From Nitrosomonas sp. (GTDB taxonomy: Bacteria > Pseudomonadota > Gammaproteobacteria > Burkholderiales > Nitrosomonadaceae), in the NCBI GenBank assembly GCA_021774205.1, contig JAJFJI010000125.1:1-7165 (forward strand): DNA of 7,165 nt, in the 5' to 3' direction. This document shows, piece after piece, positions 1-5,678 of the stretch. A program made the position numbers and the translations under genes. Position 1 is the first letter of the stretch, and every line of letters starts with the position of its first letter. A model generated the notes under the pieces. It ran no database searches. It saw only the letters and a program-made list of their open reading frames with translations, and was not told the DNA's origin.

Positions 1-630
1 GTTGCCCGCTACCGGCTCAACAATAACCGCAGCAATTTCATCACCAAGCTGGCTAAATGTTTTTTCCACGCCAGCTAAATCGTTATAATCCAGCACGATG
101 GTATGCCCTACTGTTTCCGCAGGCACACCAGCCGAACTGGGATGACCAAAAGTCAATGCACCAGAACCCGCTTTAACCAATAGTGCATCATCATGACCAT
201 GGTAGCAGCCTTCAAACTTGATGATGTGGCTTCTTCCTGTGTAACCACGCGCCAGACGAATGGCACTCATCCCAGCTTCGGTTCCGGAACTAACCAACCT
301 GACTTGTTCAATTGAAGGAACTAATTTACAAATAAGCTCGGCTATTTCCAGTTCTGCCTCAGTTGGCGCACCAAAAGTCAAACCATTTTGTACCGCTGAC
401 TGTACTGATTTTATAACCTCAGGATGTGCGTGACCGAGTATTAACGGTCCCCAGGATCCAACGTAATCAATATAGGTTTTATCTTCTATATCCCACACAT
501 AAGCACCCTGTCCTCGTTTAAAAAAAATAGGGGTGCCACCGACAGATTTGAATGCGCGGACAGGTGAATTAACACCGCCAGGGATGTATTTCTGGGAAAG
601 CTCAAATAATTGTTGATTTCGTGAAGTCAT
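1..630 (-). CDS. hemL: Glutamate-1-semialdehyde 2,1-aminomutase, N-terminal part (runs off left edge)
   Basis: HemL is a PLP enzyme of the cytoplasm. It converts glutamate-1-semialdehyde to 5-aminolevulinate, the last step of the C5 route into haem and sirohaem. The minus strand from the ATG at 630 is open for exactly 210 codons to the window edge, about half of a family protein of roughly 425 residues. Visible family signatures are IPGGVNSPVRAF (16-27), GSWGPLILGHAHP (58-70), the PLP-phosphate loop SSGTEA (114-119), KFEGCYHGHDD (138-148), VKAGSGALT (152-160) and IVEPVAGN (203-210). The PLP-binding lysine lies in the missing half, so catalytic completeness cannot be judged. The start matches the usual family N-terminus (MTSRNQQLF); only a weak GCGAG precedes it. 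It follows thiE on the same strand after a 100-bp AT-rich gap, so it could share the thiDE transcript or have its own promoter. Identity is secure. Confidence 0.96.
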   Translation of the reverse strand, partial: MTSRNQQLFELSQKYIPGGVNSPVRAFKSVGGTPIFFKRGQGAYVWDIEDKTYIDYVGSWGPLILGHAHPEVIKSVQSAVQNGLTFGAPTEAELEIAELICKLVPSIEQVRLVSSGTEAGMSAIRLARGYTGRSHIIKFEGCYHGHDDALLVKAGSGALTFGHPSSAGVPAETVGHTIVLDYNDLAGVEKTFSQLGDEIAAVIVEPVAGN

Positions 631-730
631 ATTTTAACTCGCAAATTTATGAAAATTTTTGTATTTATTCAGATTAGGTTGAGGATTAAACACAATAAAA
701 AAGTGCAGATTGTATTAATCGGGCAAGTGC

Positions 731-1354
731 CTAAGAAAACAACTGTGAAAATGATTGGGCTGTGGATTGGACATCTTGCGTACCGAATAAAGCATTACTT
801 ACCGCGATTGCGTCACCACCACACGCAATCAACCCGTTGGCATTCAAAAGCGTAATTCCACCAATGGCAACAATTGGCTTGCGTAATTTCTGCTTTGCCA
901 AACCGAGTAATTCTAATGGCGCAGTAACCGCTTCTGGTTTTGTGGCTGAAGCAAAAAATGCACCAAAAGCAACATAATCAGCGCCTTGATCTTCAGCTTT
1001 TACAGCCAAGTCAATCTGGTTATAACAAGAAGCGCCAATTATTTTAGTATTTCCTAGCGTCCTGCGGGCTTCGTTAACAGAAATATCGTTGCGACCTAAA
1101 TGTAGGCCATCCGCGCCAATTTCAAGCGCAAGATCAAGGTGATCGTTAATAATAAGTGGAACATCATATTTCCGGCAAAGATAGTGTAATTTCTCGGCCT
1201 GTTTATGTCGCAATAGCGCATCAGCGGTTTTATTGCGATATTGAATCAACTTTGCGCCACCAGCCAGCGCTTTTTGCGTCATCACTAACAGATTTTCAGT
1301 ATCAATACTATCTGGCGTAATAGCGTACAGCCCACCTATTTTTGGTAACATCAT
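731..1354 (-). CDS. thiE: Thiamine-phosphate synthase
   Basis: ThiE joins hydroxymethylpyrimidine diphosphate to the thiazole phosphate, giving thiamine phosphate and pyrophosphate; it is a cytoplasmic TIM barrel. The 207-residue length is normal. Family marks in order are GLYAITPD (8-15), QYRNK (38-42), IINDH (68-72, the diphosphate/Mg region), GADGLHLGRND (80-90), GASCYN (107-112), AFGAFFASATKP (129-140, with the conserved TK) and VAIGGI (162-167), then GGDAIAVSNALFG near the C-terminus. The GASCYN and AFGxFF forms differ from the Bacillus wording (GVSTH, GPxFPT) but I recall them as usual in proteobacterial ThiE. The gene begins with two consecutive ATG codons, so the start is uncertain by one residue; no good Shine-Dalgarno sequence precedes them. 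It starts 10 bp after the thiD stop, which implies one transcript and probable translational coupling with the enzyme that makes its pyrimidine substrate. Confidence 0.96.
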   Translation of the reverse strand: MMLPKIGGLYAITPDSIDTENLLVMTQKALAGGAKLIQYRNKTADALLRHKQAEKLHYLCRKYDVPLIINDHLDLALEIGADGLHLGRNDISVNEARRTLGNTKIIGASCYNQIDLAVKAEDQGADYVAFGAFFASATKPEAVTAPLELLGLAKQKLRKPIVAIGGITLLNANGLIACGGDAIAVSNALFGTQDVQSTAQSFSQLFS

Positions 1355-1364
1355 TGACTAAAAT

Positions 1365-2192
1365 CTAACGCTTGTCTTCCTCCACATCTTCATTCGCCCA
1401 AAATAGTCTGTCTGGTAGATATTGACCCATTCCTGGGCGAAACCCTGCTTTGAGCGTCTGCCAAGTATAGCGCTGCGCTTCATAAACGCTGTCATATACC
1501 GGCAAGCCATTCGCTAGAGATGCAGCTATGGCAGATGCCAATGTACAACCTGATCCATGATAAGATCCCGCTAAGCGTTGCCACTTATCCGAGCGTAACA
1601 CACCATCGACACCATATAGGGTATTTACAACCTGCGAAGTATTTTCATGAGCCCCAGTGATCAAAACATATTCGCAACCTGACTGTAACAATTTGTCTGC
1701 GCATTGGTTCAAATCCAGTTCTTGATCGTCATCATCTTCATACTGTACGATTCTTCTAGCTTCAAGACTGTTTGGCGTAAGAATAGTGGCCTGGGGAAGT
1801 AATAGTTCATTCATTGCATGCACCATTTCTTCGTTGGCGAGCTCATCGCCACGGCCTGATGCCAGCACTGGATCCATAACGAACGGAATGTCCGGATAAT
1901 CAGAAATGATTTCAGCGATAACTGCAATGATTTCAACACTACCTAATAAACCTGTTTTAAAAGCATGAACAGGCATATCCTCCAACACAGCCCGCGCCTG
2001 GTCAGCAACGAGTTCTGGATCAAGCGCGATGATATCATCGATACCCGCAGTATCCTGAACGGTAATAGCGGTAATCGCCGACAACGAATGACAGCCCAAA
2101 CTTGCAAGCGTTAGGATATCCGCATGAACACCTGCGCCCCCACTCGGGTCATTTGCAGCGAATGATAGTACAATTGGGGGTGGCTGTATCAT
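1365..2192 (-). CDS. thiD: Hydroxymethylpyrimidine / phosphomethylpyrimidine kinase
   Basis: ThiD phosphorylates 4-amino-5-hydroxymethyl-2-methylpyrimidine, and then its monophosphate, to give the diphosphate used by ThiE. It is a cytoplasmic kinase of the ribokinase/PfkB fold. The protein has 275 residues, close to the family norm of about 265. Motifs are AANDPSGGAGVHAD (12-25), AITVQDTAG (42-50), MDPVLASGRGDEL (106-118), LTPNSLEA (138-145), LITGAH (177-182) and the anion-hole/catalytic loop GSGCTLASAIAA with Cys216. Small departures from the E. coli wording are AAND for AGxD at the N-terminus and an acidic run EDDDDQELD (152-160) after the TPN..EA motif. The start gives the expected short N-terminus before the first beta strand; no clear ribosome site is seen. 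It heads the leftward thiD-thiE-(hemL) cluster and faces the rubredoxin gene. I saw no TPP riboswitch in the short upstream spacer. Confidence 0.95.
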   Translation of the reverse strand: MIQPPPIVLSFAANDPSGGAGVHADILTLASLGCHSLSAITAITVQDTAGIDDIIALDPELVADQARAVLEDMPVHAFKTGLLGSVEIIAVIAEIISDYPDIPFVMDPVLASGRGDELANEEMVHAMNELLLPQATILTPNSLEARRIVQYEDDDDQELDLNQCADKLLQSGCEYVLITGAHENTSQVVNTLYGVDGVLRSDKWQRLAGSYHGSGCTLASAIAASLANGLPVYDSVYEAQRYTWQTLKAGFRPGMGQYLPDRLFWANEDVEEDKR

Positions 2193-2204
2193 GCATAAAT
2201 ACCG

Positions 2205-2219
2205 TAAAATATCATTTTA
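2205..2219. promoter_or_regulatory. AT palindrome and putative divergent -10 elements between thiD and the rubredoxin gene
   Basis: The centre of the 52-bp divergent spacer is a perfect hyphenated palindrome, TAAAAT-ATC-ATTTTA. Each arm reads as a sigma70-like -10 (TAAAAT, 5 of 6) on its own strand. For thiD, the minus-strand TAAAAT (2219-2214) has a TAGATA -35 candidate at 2242-2237 with 17-bp spacing (4 of 6 matches). For the rubredoxin gene the -35 would fall inside the start of thiD and is poor. The palindrome and base matches are seen directly; promoter function, or a role as a dimeric regulator site, is inference only. Confidence 0.35.
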
Positions 2220-2225
2220 ACCTAA

Positions 2226-2232
2226 AAGGAAG
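2226..2232 (+). promoter_or_regulatory. Ribosome binding site of the rubredoxin gene
   Basis: AAGGAAG lies 12 bases before the ATG at 2245. The spacing is slightly long, but it is the only purine-rich Shine-Dalgarno candidate here. It supports the 2245 start over the next ATG at 2281, which would leave only one residue before the first metal cysteine. Confidence 0.55.
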
Positions 2233-2244
2233 TTCCTATCTATC

Positions 2245-2433
2245 ATGCCTACCGAAGAGAATAGTGATTACAACCGTTACATGTGTCTAATTTGTGGCTA
2301 TATTTATGATGAAGCCCAAGGATCTCCGGATGAAGGCATCCCCGCGGGAACACGCTGGGAAGATGTTCCTATGAACTGGACTTGCCCTGAATGTGGCGCA
2401 CGTAAAGAAGATTTTGAAATGGTGAAAGTATAA
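2245..2433 (+). CDS. Rubredoxin
   Basis: Rubredoxin is a small cytoplasmic electron carrier with a single iron bound by four cysteines. The 62-residue protein carries both metal loops, CLICG (Cys14, Cys17) and CPECG (Cys47, Cys50), plus the conserved YxCxxCGYIYDEAQGSPDEGIPAGT and WEDVPxxWxCPxCGxxKxDF framework, so an Fe(SCys)4 site is expected. A hydrophilic stretch of about 10 residues precedes the domain. The redox partner is unknown. Rubredoxins of this type serve alkane hydroxylases, rubredoxin:oxygen oxidoreductases or assembly and oxidative-stress roles in different bacteria, and nothing in this window picks one. The gene is transcribed away from thiD, and its TAA stop directly abuts the gloA ATG. 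The start is supported by AAGGAAG upstream. Confidence 0.96.
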   Translation: MPTEENSDYNRYMCLICGYIYDEAQGSPDEGIPAGTRWEDVPMNWTCPECGARKEDFEMVKV

Positions 2434-2823
2434 ATGCGCATCCTGCACACCATGCTCCGCGTTGGCAACTTAGATAAATCACTCAATTTTTATATCAATG
2501 TTCTTGGGATGAAATTACTGCGTCGCAAAGATTATCCGGATGGCAGGTTTACCCTTGCTTTTGTCGGTTATCAGGATGAAGCGGACGGAACCGTACTGGA
2601 ATTAACGCACAATTGGGATACCGCCAGTTACGATCTAGGCGAAGGATTCGGTCACATTGCTATCGAAGTGAAAGATGCTTACCGAGCATGCGAAGAAACC
2701 AAAAAACTCGGTGGAAATGTGACGCGTGAAGCAGGCCCTATGAAGCATGGCACAACCGTCATCGCTTTTGTTGAAGACCCCGATGGCTATAAAATTGAAT
2801 TTATTCAAAGAAAGACGGCGTAG
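2434..2823 (+). CDS. gloA: Lactoylglutathione lyase (glyoxalase I)
   Basis: GloA isomerises the hemithioacetal of methylglyoxal and glutathione to S-lactoylglutathione, the first step of methylglyoxal detoxification in the cytoplasm. The 129-residue length fits the single-domain bacterial, Ni/Co-dependent class. The vicinal-oxygen-chelate fold is evident from MRILHTMLRVGNLDKSLNFY at the N-terminus and DPDGYKIEFI near the C-terminus. The four metal ligands known from E. coli GloA (His5, Glu56, His74, Glu122) fall at the same residue numbers here: His5 in RILHTM, Glu56 in TVLELT, His74 in GFGHIAI and Glu122 in KIEFI. The start codon immediately follows the rubredoxin stop (TAAATG) with no separate strong ribosome site, so translation is probably coupled. 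The gene ends in a 74-bp convergent spacer with no clear terminator. Confidence 0.97.
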   Translation: MRILHTMLRVGNLDKSLNFYINVLGMKLLRRKDYPDGRFTLAFVGYQDEADGTVLELTHNWDTASYDLGEGFGHIAIEVKDAYRACEETKKLGGNVTREAGPMKHGTTVIAFVEDPDGYKIEFIQRKTA

Positions 2824-2897
2824 CATTCAGTTGATGGGTCTGCTTTAACACGGTTCAAGTATTTTTACTCACTAGTAGCCAAGAATGATAGCTTGCT

Positions 2898-3617
2898 TCA
2901 CCCATGTAACAAAAAAATAGTTGGTTTTTTATTGATATCGGGGTGGGCATGGCGCCACGCTTTTACTGTCTTGGTCCCAATATATTCAGCGGCAAGCGTA
3001 AGATTGCTGGCGATACACAAATTAGTTTCATCGCGGCAAGCTTGCGTGAGCAATTCCAGTAATTTTTGATTTCTATAGGGTGTCTCGATAAATATTTGCG
3101 TTTGATCGTACTGAATAGATTGCTTTTCCAGTGCAGTTATTTTGCTGACACGCACATCATTTTTTATCGGCAAGTAGCCATGAAATTTAAAACACTGGCC
3201 ATTTAACCCGGATGCCATTAACGCTAACAGAATAGAAGATGGTCCGACCAGTGGAATTACCTTAATATTTTTCTGATGCGCTAACCTTACCAAATCTGCT
3301 CCGGGATCTGCCACTGCCGGACAGCCCGCCTCAGATAACAACCCAACATCTTGCCCTGCCAACAATGGTTCAAGCAGCGCTGACAATTCACGAGGCTGCG
3401 TATGCTCATTTAATACTTGCATGTTAATTTCTTGCAGCGGCAGCTTACAACCCACCTGCTTGAGAAAATGCCGCGCAGTTTTAGGGTGCTCAACAATATA
3501 GTTGCTAAGGTCAGCGATACACCGACGGACAGCAACGGGTATCGTCCAATCAAAATCACCTTCTCCTAAAGGCGTCGGAATAAGATAAATTGCACCGGGT
3601 GTTATCTTGCTATCCAT
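2898..3617 (-). CDS. RsmI-like SAM-dependent methyltransferase (tetrapyrrole-methylase fold), substrate unknown
   Basis: This 239-residue protein has the tetrapyrrole/RsmI methylase fold (COG0313 type) that binds S-adenosylmethionine. Motifs, numbered from the ATG at 3617, are YLIPTPLGEG (11-20; RsmI has a xTPIGNLxD form), GLLSEAGCPAVADPG (92-106; RsmI: VSDAGTPxISDPG), VIPLVGPSSIL (120-130), FHGYLP (145-150) and FIETPYR (176-182; RsmI: ESPHR). These consistent substitutions, and a shorter protein than RsmI (about 280 residues), mark a paralogue rather than the 16S rRNA C1402 2'-O-methyltransferase itself, so its substrate is unassigned. The frame stays open to a TTG at 3632, five codons earlier. 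I prefer the ATG because the core fold starts a few residues later, and neither start has a good ribosome site. It lies 38 bp after apaG on the same strand, probably co-transcribed. Confidence 0.85.
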   Translation of the reverse strand: MDSKITPGAIYLIPTPLGEGDFDWTIPVAVRRCIADLSNYIVEHPKTARHFLKQVGCKLPLQEINMQVLNEHTQPRELSALLEPLLAGQDVGLLSEAGCPAVADPGADLVRLAHQKNIKVIPLVGPSSILLALMASGLNGQCFKFHGYLPIKNDVRVSKITALEKQSIQYDQTQIFIETPYRNQKLLELLTQACRDETNLCIASNLTLAAEYIGTKTVKAWRHAHPDINKKPTIFLLHG

Positions 3618-3655
3618 AGGCAAAAAAGACAAAACCAGACTGAAAAATGCCTAAG

Positions 3656-4039
3656 TTAATGTAATACTCTTGGCACACTCAGAATAAATTCAGGAATGGG
3701 AACATCAAAATGATGACCATCTTCGGCAGCCATCTGATAACTCCCCTTCATCGTTCCAACAGATGATGTAATAGCCGTTCCACTGGTATATTCAAAGCTA
3801 TCGCCTGGCTTTAGCATCGGCTGCTCGCCGACCACACCCAGACCGCGCACCTCCTGCTCATTGCCTTCTTCATTGGCAATGATCCAATGCCGGCTAATCA
3901 ACTGTGCCGCAATAGTCCCAGTGTTAGCAATTTTTATGGTGTAAGCAAACACATAACGATCAGTTTCTACATCTGATTGCTCGGGCAAATAAGCCGTGCG
4001 AATGGTTATATCAAATTCATATTTCTTTGGTTCAGTCAT
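3656..4039 (-). CDS. apaG: ApaG domain protein (Co2+/Mg2+ efflux-associated)
   Basis: ApaG is a small soluble protein with a fibronectin-III-like beta sandwich. E. coli apaG (corD) has been linked genetically to Co2+ resistance and Mg2+ efflux, but its biochemical role is unresolved. From the ATG at 4039 the protein has 127 residues, close to the usual 125-127. Diagnostic segments are YVFAYTIKIANTG, the core RGLGVVGEQPMLKPGDSFEYTSG (which includes the GxGxxG loop), GTMKGSYQM, and the C-terminal FDVPIPEFILSVP. The frame continues upstream to a TTG at 4078, but those 13 extra residues do not resemble the family and overlap a perfect hairpin, so I reject that start. A GGGTG about 9-10 bases before the ATG is the only ribosome-site candidate. 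It is divergent from rpe and upstream of the methyltransferase gene; it is not next to rsmA/apaH as in E. coli. Confidence 0.94.
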   Translation of the reverse strand: MTEPKKYEFDITIRTAYLPEQSDVETDRYVFAYTIKIANTGTIAAQLISRHWIIANEEGNEQEVRGLGVVGEQPMLKPGDSFEYTSGTAITSSVGTMKGSYQMAAEDGHHFDVPIPEFILSVPRVLH

Positions 4040-4050
4040 AATGATATTGC

Positions 4051-4066
4051 ACCCGATTTTTCGGGT
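4051..4066 (-). promoter_or_regulatory. Perfect hairpin in the apaG leader
   Basis: The strand transcribed as apaG leader can fold ACCCGA-AAAA-TCGGGT, a perfect 6-bp stem with a 4-base A loop, ending 11 bases before the apaG ATG. Its 3' arm contains GGGT, part of the only Shine-Dalgarno-like sequence (GGGTG) available to apaG, so the stem could hide the ribosome site. There is no following T run, so it does not look like a terminator. The fold is seen directly; any control role is inferred. Confidence 0.4.
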
Positions 4067-4087
4067 TACATCAAGCAAAATACGTAA

Positions 4088-4117
4088 ATAATAGTTACAG
4101 GAATTGATTTCTGGTAA
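4088..4117 (-). promoter_or_regulatory. Putative sigma70-type promoter of apaG
   Basis: On the minus strand, TTACCA (4117-4112, 4 of 6 matches to TTGACA) is followed after 18 bp by TATTAT (4093-4088, 5 of 6 matches to TATAAT). Transcription would start near 4081 and give an apaG leader of about 40 bases containing the hairpin. This is a consensus match only. Confidence 0.35.
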
Positions 4118-4125
4118 ACAAAATT

Positions 4126-4155
4126 AAAGGTTTTTTAACGCGCAAAGGCTTTTTA
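4126..4155 (+). repeat. Tandem 12-mer direct repeat upstream of rpe
   Basis: AAAGGTTTTTTA (4126-4137) recurs as AAAGGCTTTTTA (4144-4155), with one mismatch and an 18-bp offset, 38-67 bases before the rpe ATG. The second copy overlaps a -35-like TTTACA (4152-4157). It could be a regulator site or chance in an AT-rich spacer; the sequence alone cannot decide. Confidence 0.4.
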
Positions 4156-4183
4156 CAGTTAAAATAGTCAGTTTGATTTTAGC

Positions 4184-4188
4184 GAGGA
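4184..4188 (+). promoter_or_regulatory. Ribosome binding site of rpe
   Basis: GAGGA lies 4 bases before the ATG at 4193. This is a fair Shine-Dalgarno match at slightly short spacing, and it fixes the start that gives the standard MYRIAPSILSA N-terminus. Confidence 0.7.
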
Positions 4189-4192
4189 TATC

Positions 4193-4870
4193 ATGTACCG
4201 CATTGCACCAAGTATACTTTCCGCAAACTTTGCCAAATTAGGTGAAGAAATTACCAATGTCATCGATTCTGGTGCTGATATTATTCATTTTGACGTAATG
4301 GATAACCATTATGTTCCCAATCTGACTATTGGCCCGCTTATATGTGAAGCTATCCGTCCATTAACTAACGCAGTTATTGATGTCCACCTGATGGTTGAAC
4401 CCGTAGATCGGATTATTCCAGACTTTGCAAAAGCGGGCGCCAATATTATTTCATTTCACCCAGAAGCATCCAACCACATTGACCGCACCGTCGGGCTCAT
4501 TAAAGATCAAGGCTGCAAAGCCGGGATGGTATTTAATCCAGGAACTCCCCTTCACTACCTTGATCATGTCCTAGATAAGCTTGACCTAGTTTTAATCATG
4601 TCAGTTAACCCCGGTTTTGGCGGACAAAAGTTCATTCCCGAAGCCTTGACAAAACTAACCGCTGTCCGTGAACGAATTAGTGCAAGTGGAAAAGATATCA
4701 TGCTAGAAATTGACGGCGGTGTGAAAGTTGACAATATCGCGGAAATTGCGCGTGCAGGAGCTGATACATTTGTCGCAGGTTCCGCTATTTACAATGCCAG
4801 CAAAGACAGTGACCCTCACCGTTACGACACGGTAGTCTCTGCATTACGCGCCGAGCTTGCTAAAGTTTAA
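4193..4870 (+). CDS. rpe: Ribulose-phosphate 3-epimerase
   Basis: Rpe interconverts ribulose-5-phosphate and xylulose-5-phosphate in the cytoplasm, serving the pentose-phosphate pathway and, in autotrophs, the Calvin cycle. The 225-residue TIM barrel is of normal length. Family marks are IAPSILSANFAKLGEE (4-19), HFDVMDNHYVPNLTIGP (32-48), DVHLMVE (63-69), MVFNPGTP (112-119), MSVNPGFGGQKF (136-147), EIDGGV (172-177) and VAGSAIY (194-200, phosphate site). The expected metal ligands His32, Asp34, His65 and Asp174 are present; Asp34 and Asp174 are the likely acid/base pair. The common SADF is SANF here, a minor change. It leads the rightward cluster, is divergent from apaG, and its stop is only 11 bp before gph. 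Rpe and phosphoglycolate phosphatase genes often travel together. Confidence 0.98.
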   Translation: MYRIAPSILSANFAKLGEEITNVIDSGADIIHFDVMDNHYVPNLTIGPLICEAIRPLTNAVIDVHLMVEPVDRIIPDFAKAGANIISFHPEASNHIDRTVGLIKDQGCKAGMVFNPGTPLHYLDHVLDKLDLVLIMSVNPGFGGQKFIPEALTKLTAVRERISASGKDIMLEIDGGVKVDNIAEIARAGADTFVAGSAIYNASKDSDPHRYDTVVSALRAELAKV

Positions 4871-4881
4871 TTCTATTTCGC

Positions 4882-5610
4882 ATGAATAATAAAAATTTTA
4901 ACCTCACTGACACATCGACCGGTGAAATCGAATTCCCGCTGCCGGTGAAAGCTGTCATGATTGACCTGGATGGCACATTACTGGACACAGCCAATGATCT
5001 TGCACTTGCAGCCAACAAAATGCTGCGTGAATTAGGCCAACCAGAATTATCCAACGCAACCATCCAGTCCTATATTGGCAAAGGTATCCAGAGATTGATA
5101 AAGCGTACGCTAACCAGTGAAATGGATGGCGAACCGGAGCCTGCGCTGTTTACCCGCGCAGTACCAATATACATGCGCCATTATGCAGAAAATCTTTGCG
5201 TTAATACGCGGCCTTACCCAGGAGTTATTGATGGAATTAACGCGCTGAGCAAAGCGGGATTCCGGCTAGCCTGCATCACCAATAAAACTGAAGTATTTAC
5301 CTTACCGTTGTTACGCGCCACTAATCTCATGGATTGTTTTGAGATCGTTTTGTCGGGTGACAGCCTACCAAAGCGAAAACCTGATCCAATGCCGTTATTA
5401 CATATTTGTAAATTTTTTGACGTATTTCCCCATGAAGCACTGTTGATTGGCGATTCATTGAACGACACCACGGCGGCACGGGCGGCTGGCTGTCATGTAT
5501 TCTGCGTACCCTATGGATACAATGAAGGCAGGGATGCAAGGGAGCTTGATTGTGATGCCATCGTAGAAACCATTCTTGATGCAACAAAGCTCATTAAGAA
5601 ATTTTCGTGA
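4882..5610 (+). CDS. gph: Phosphoglycolate phosphatase (HAD family)
   Basis: Gph hydrolyses 2-phosphoglycolate to glycolate, clearing the product of RuBisCO oxygenation and of DNA 3'-end repair; it is cytoplasmic and Mg-dependent. The 242-residue protein has the four HAD motifs: DLDGTLLDT with nucleophile Asp28 and acid/base Asp30, CITNK (131-135) with Thr133, the motif III lysine Lys166 in KRKPDP, and GDSLNDTTAARAAG (190-203) with the acidic pair region Asp191/Asp195. A helical cap of about 80 residues lies between motifs I and II, typical of Gph. About 20 residues precede the first beta strand, longer than in E. coli Gph. No ATG between this start and the catalytic strand gives a sensible protein, so I keep 4882 although no good ribosome site is visible. 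Coupling to rpe (11-bp gap) is likely. HAD substrate assignment from sequence alone is less firm than fold assignment, but the rpe/trpE context supports Gph. Confidence 0.93.
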   Translation: MNNKNFNLTDTSTGEIEFPLPVKAVMIDLDGTLLDTANDLALAANKMLRELGQPELSNATIQSYIGKGIQRLIKRTLTSEMDGEPEPALFTRAVPIYMRHYAENLCVNTRPYPGVIDGINALSKAGFRLACITNKTEVFTLPLLRATNLMDCFEIVLSGDSLPKRKPDPMPLLHICKFFDVFPHEALLIGDSLNDTTAARAAGCHVFCVPYGYNEGRDARELDCDAIVETILDATKLIKKFS

Positions 5611-5666
5611 GCCTCGACAATCCTTGAATCTAAAAACCGCAGATCAGTTGAGCACAGATTTTGTCG

Positions 5667-5671
5667 TGGAG
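5667..5671 (+). promoter_or_regulatory. Ribosome binding site of trpE
   Basis: TGGAG lies 7 bases before the ATG at 5679, at ideal spacing. The 68-bp gph-trpE spacer has only a single in-line TGG and no short Trp-rich reading frame, so a ribosome-stalling leader-peptide attenuator is not apparent. Confidence 0.65.
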
Positions 5672-5678
5672 TTAATGC

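Noticed and set aside
631..730. Possible hemL promoter or terminator in the 100-bp thiE-hemL gap
   Set aside because: A TACAAT -10-like box exists on the minus strand (714-709) but has no acceptable -35; the GATT/AATC stem beside a T run is only 4 bp. Nothing here is strong enough to annotate.
649..855. Rightward open frame of 68 codons beginning in the hemL-thiE spacer
   Set aside because: It has no ribosome site, its composition is typical of AT-rich noncoding DNA, and most of it is antisense to the well-supported thiE.
2245..2433. Rubredoxin as part of an alkane-hydroxylase or nitric-oxide/oxygen reductase system
   Set aside because: No such partner gene occurs in the window, and the single-domain rubredoxin gives no clue to its partner.
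2858..2869. AGTA-TTTT-TACT inverted repeat in the gloA / methyltransferase convergent spacer
   Set aside because: A 4-bp AT-rich stem with no following T run is too weak to call a terminator on either strand.
3618..3632. TTG start extending the methyltransferase by five residues
   Set aside because: There is no Shine-Dalgarno sequence and no family-like residues in the extension; the ATG at 3617 is the simpler start. The TTG is not excluded.
4040..4078. TTG start extending apaG by 13 residues
   Set aside because: The extension does not resemble ApaG N-termini, would make the protein longer than usual, and runs through a perfect hairpin.
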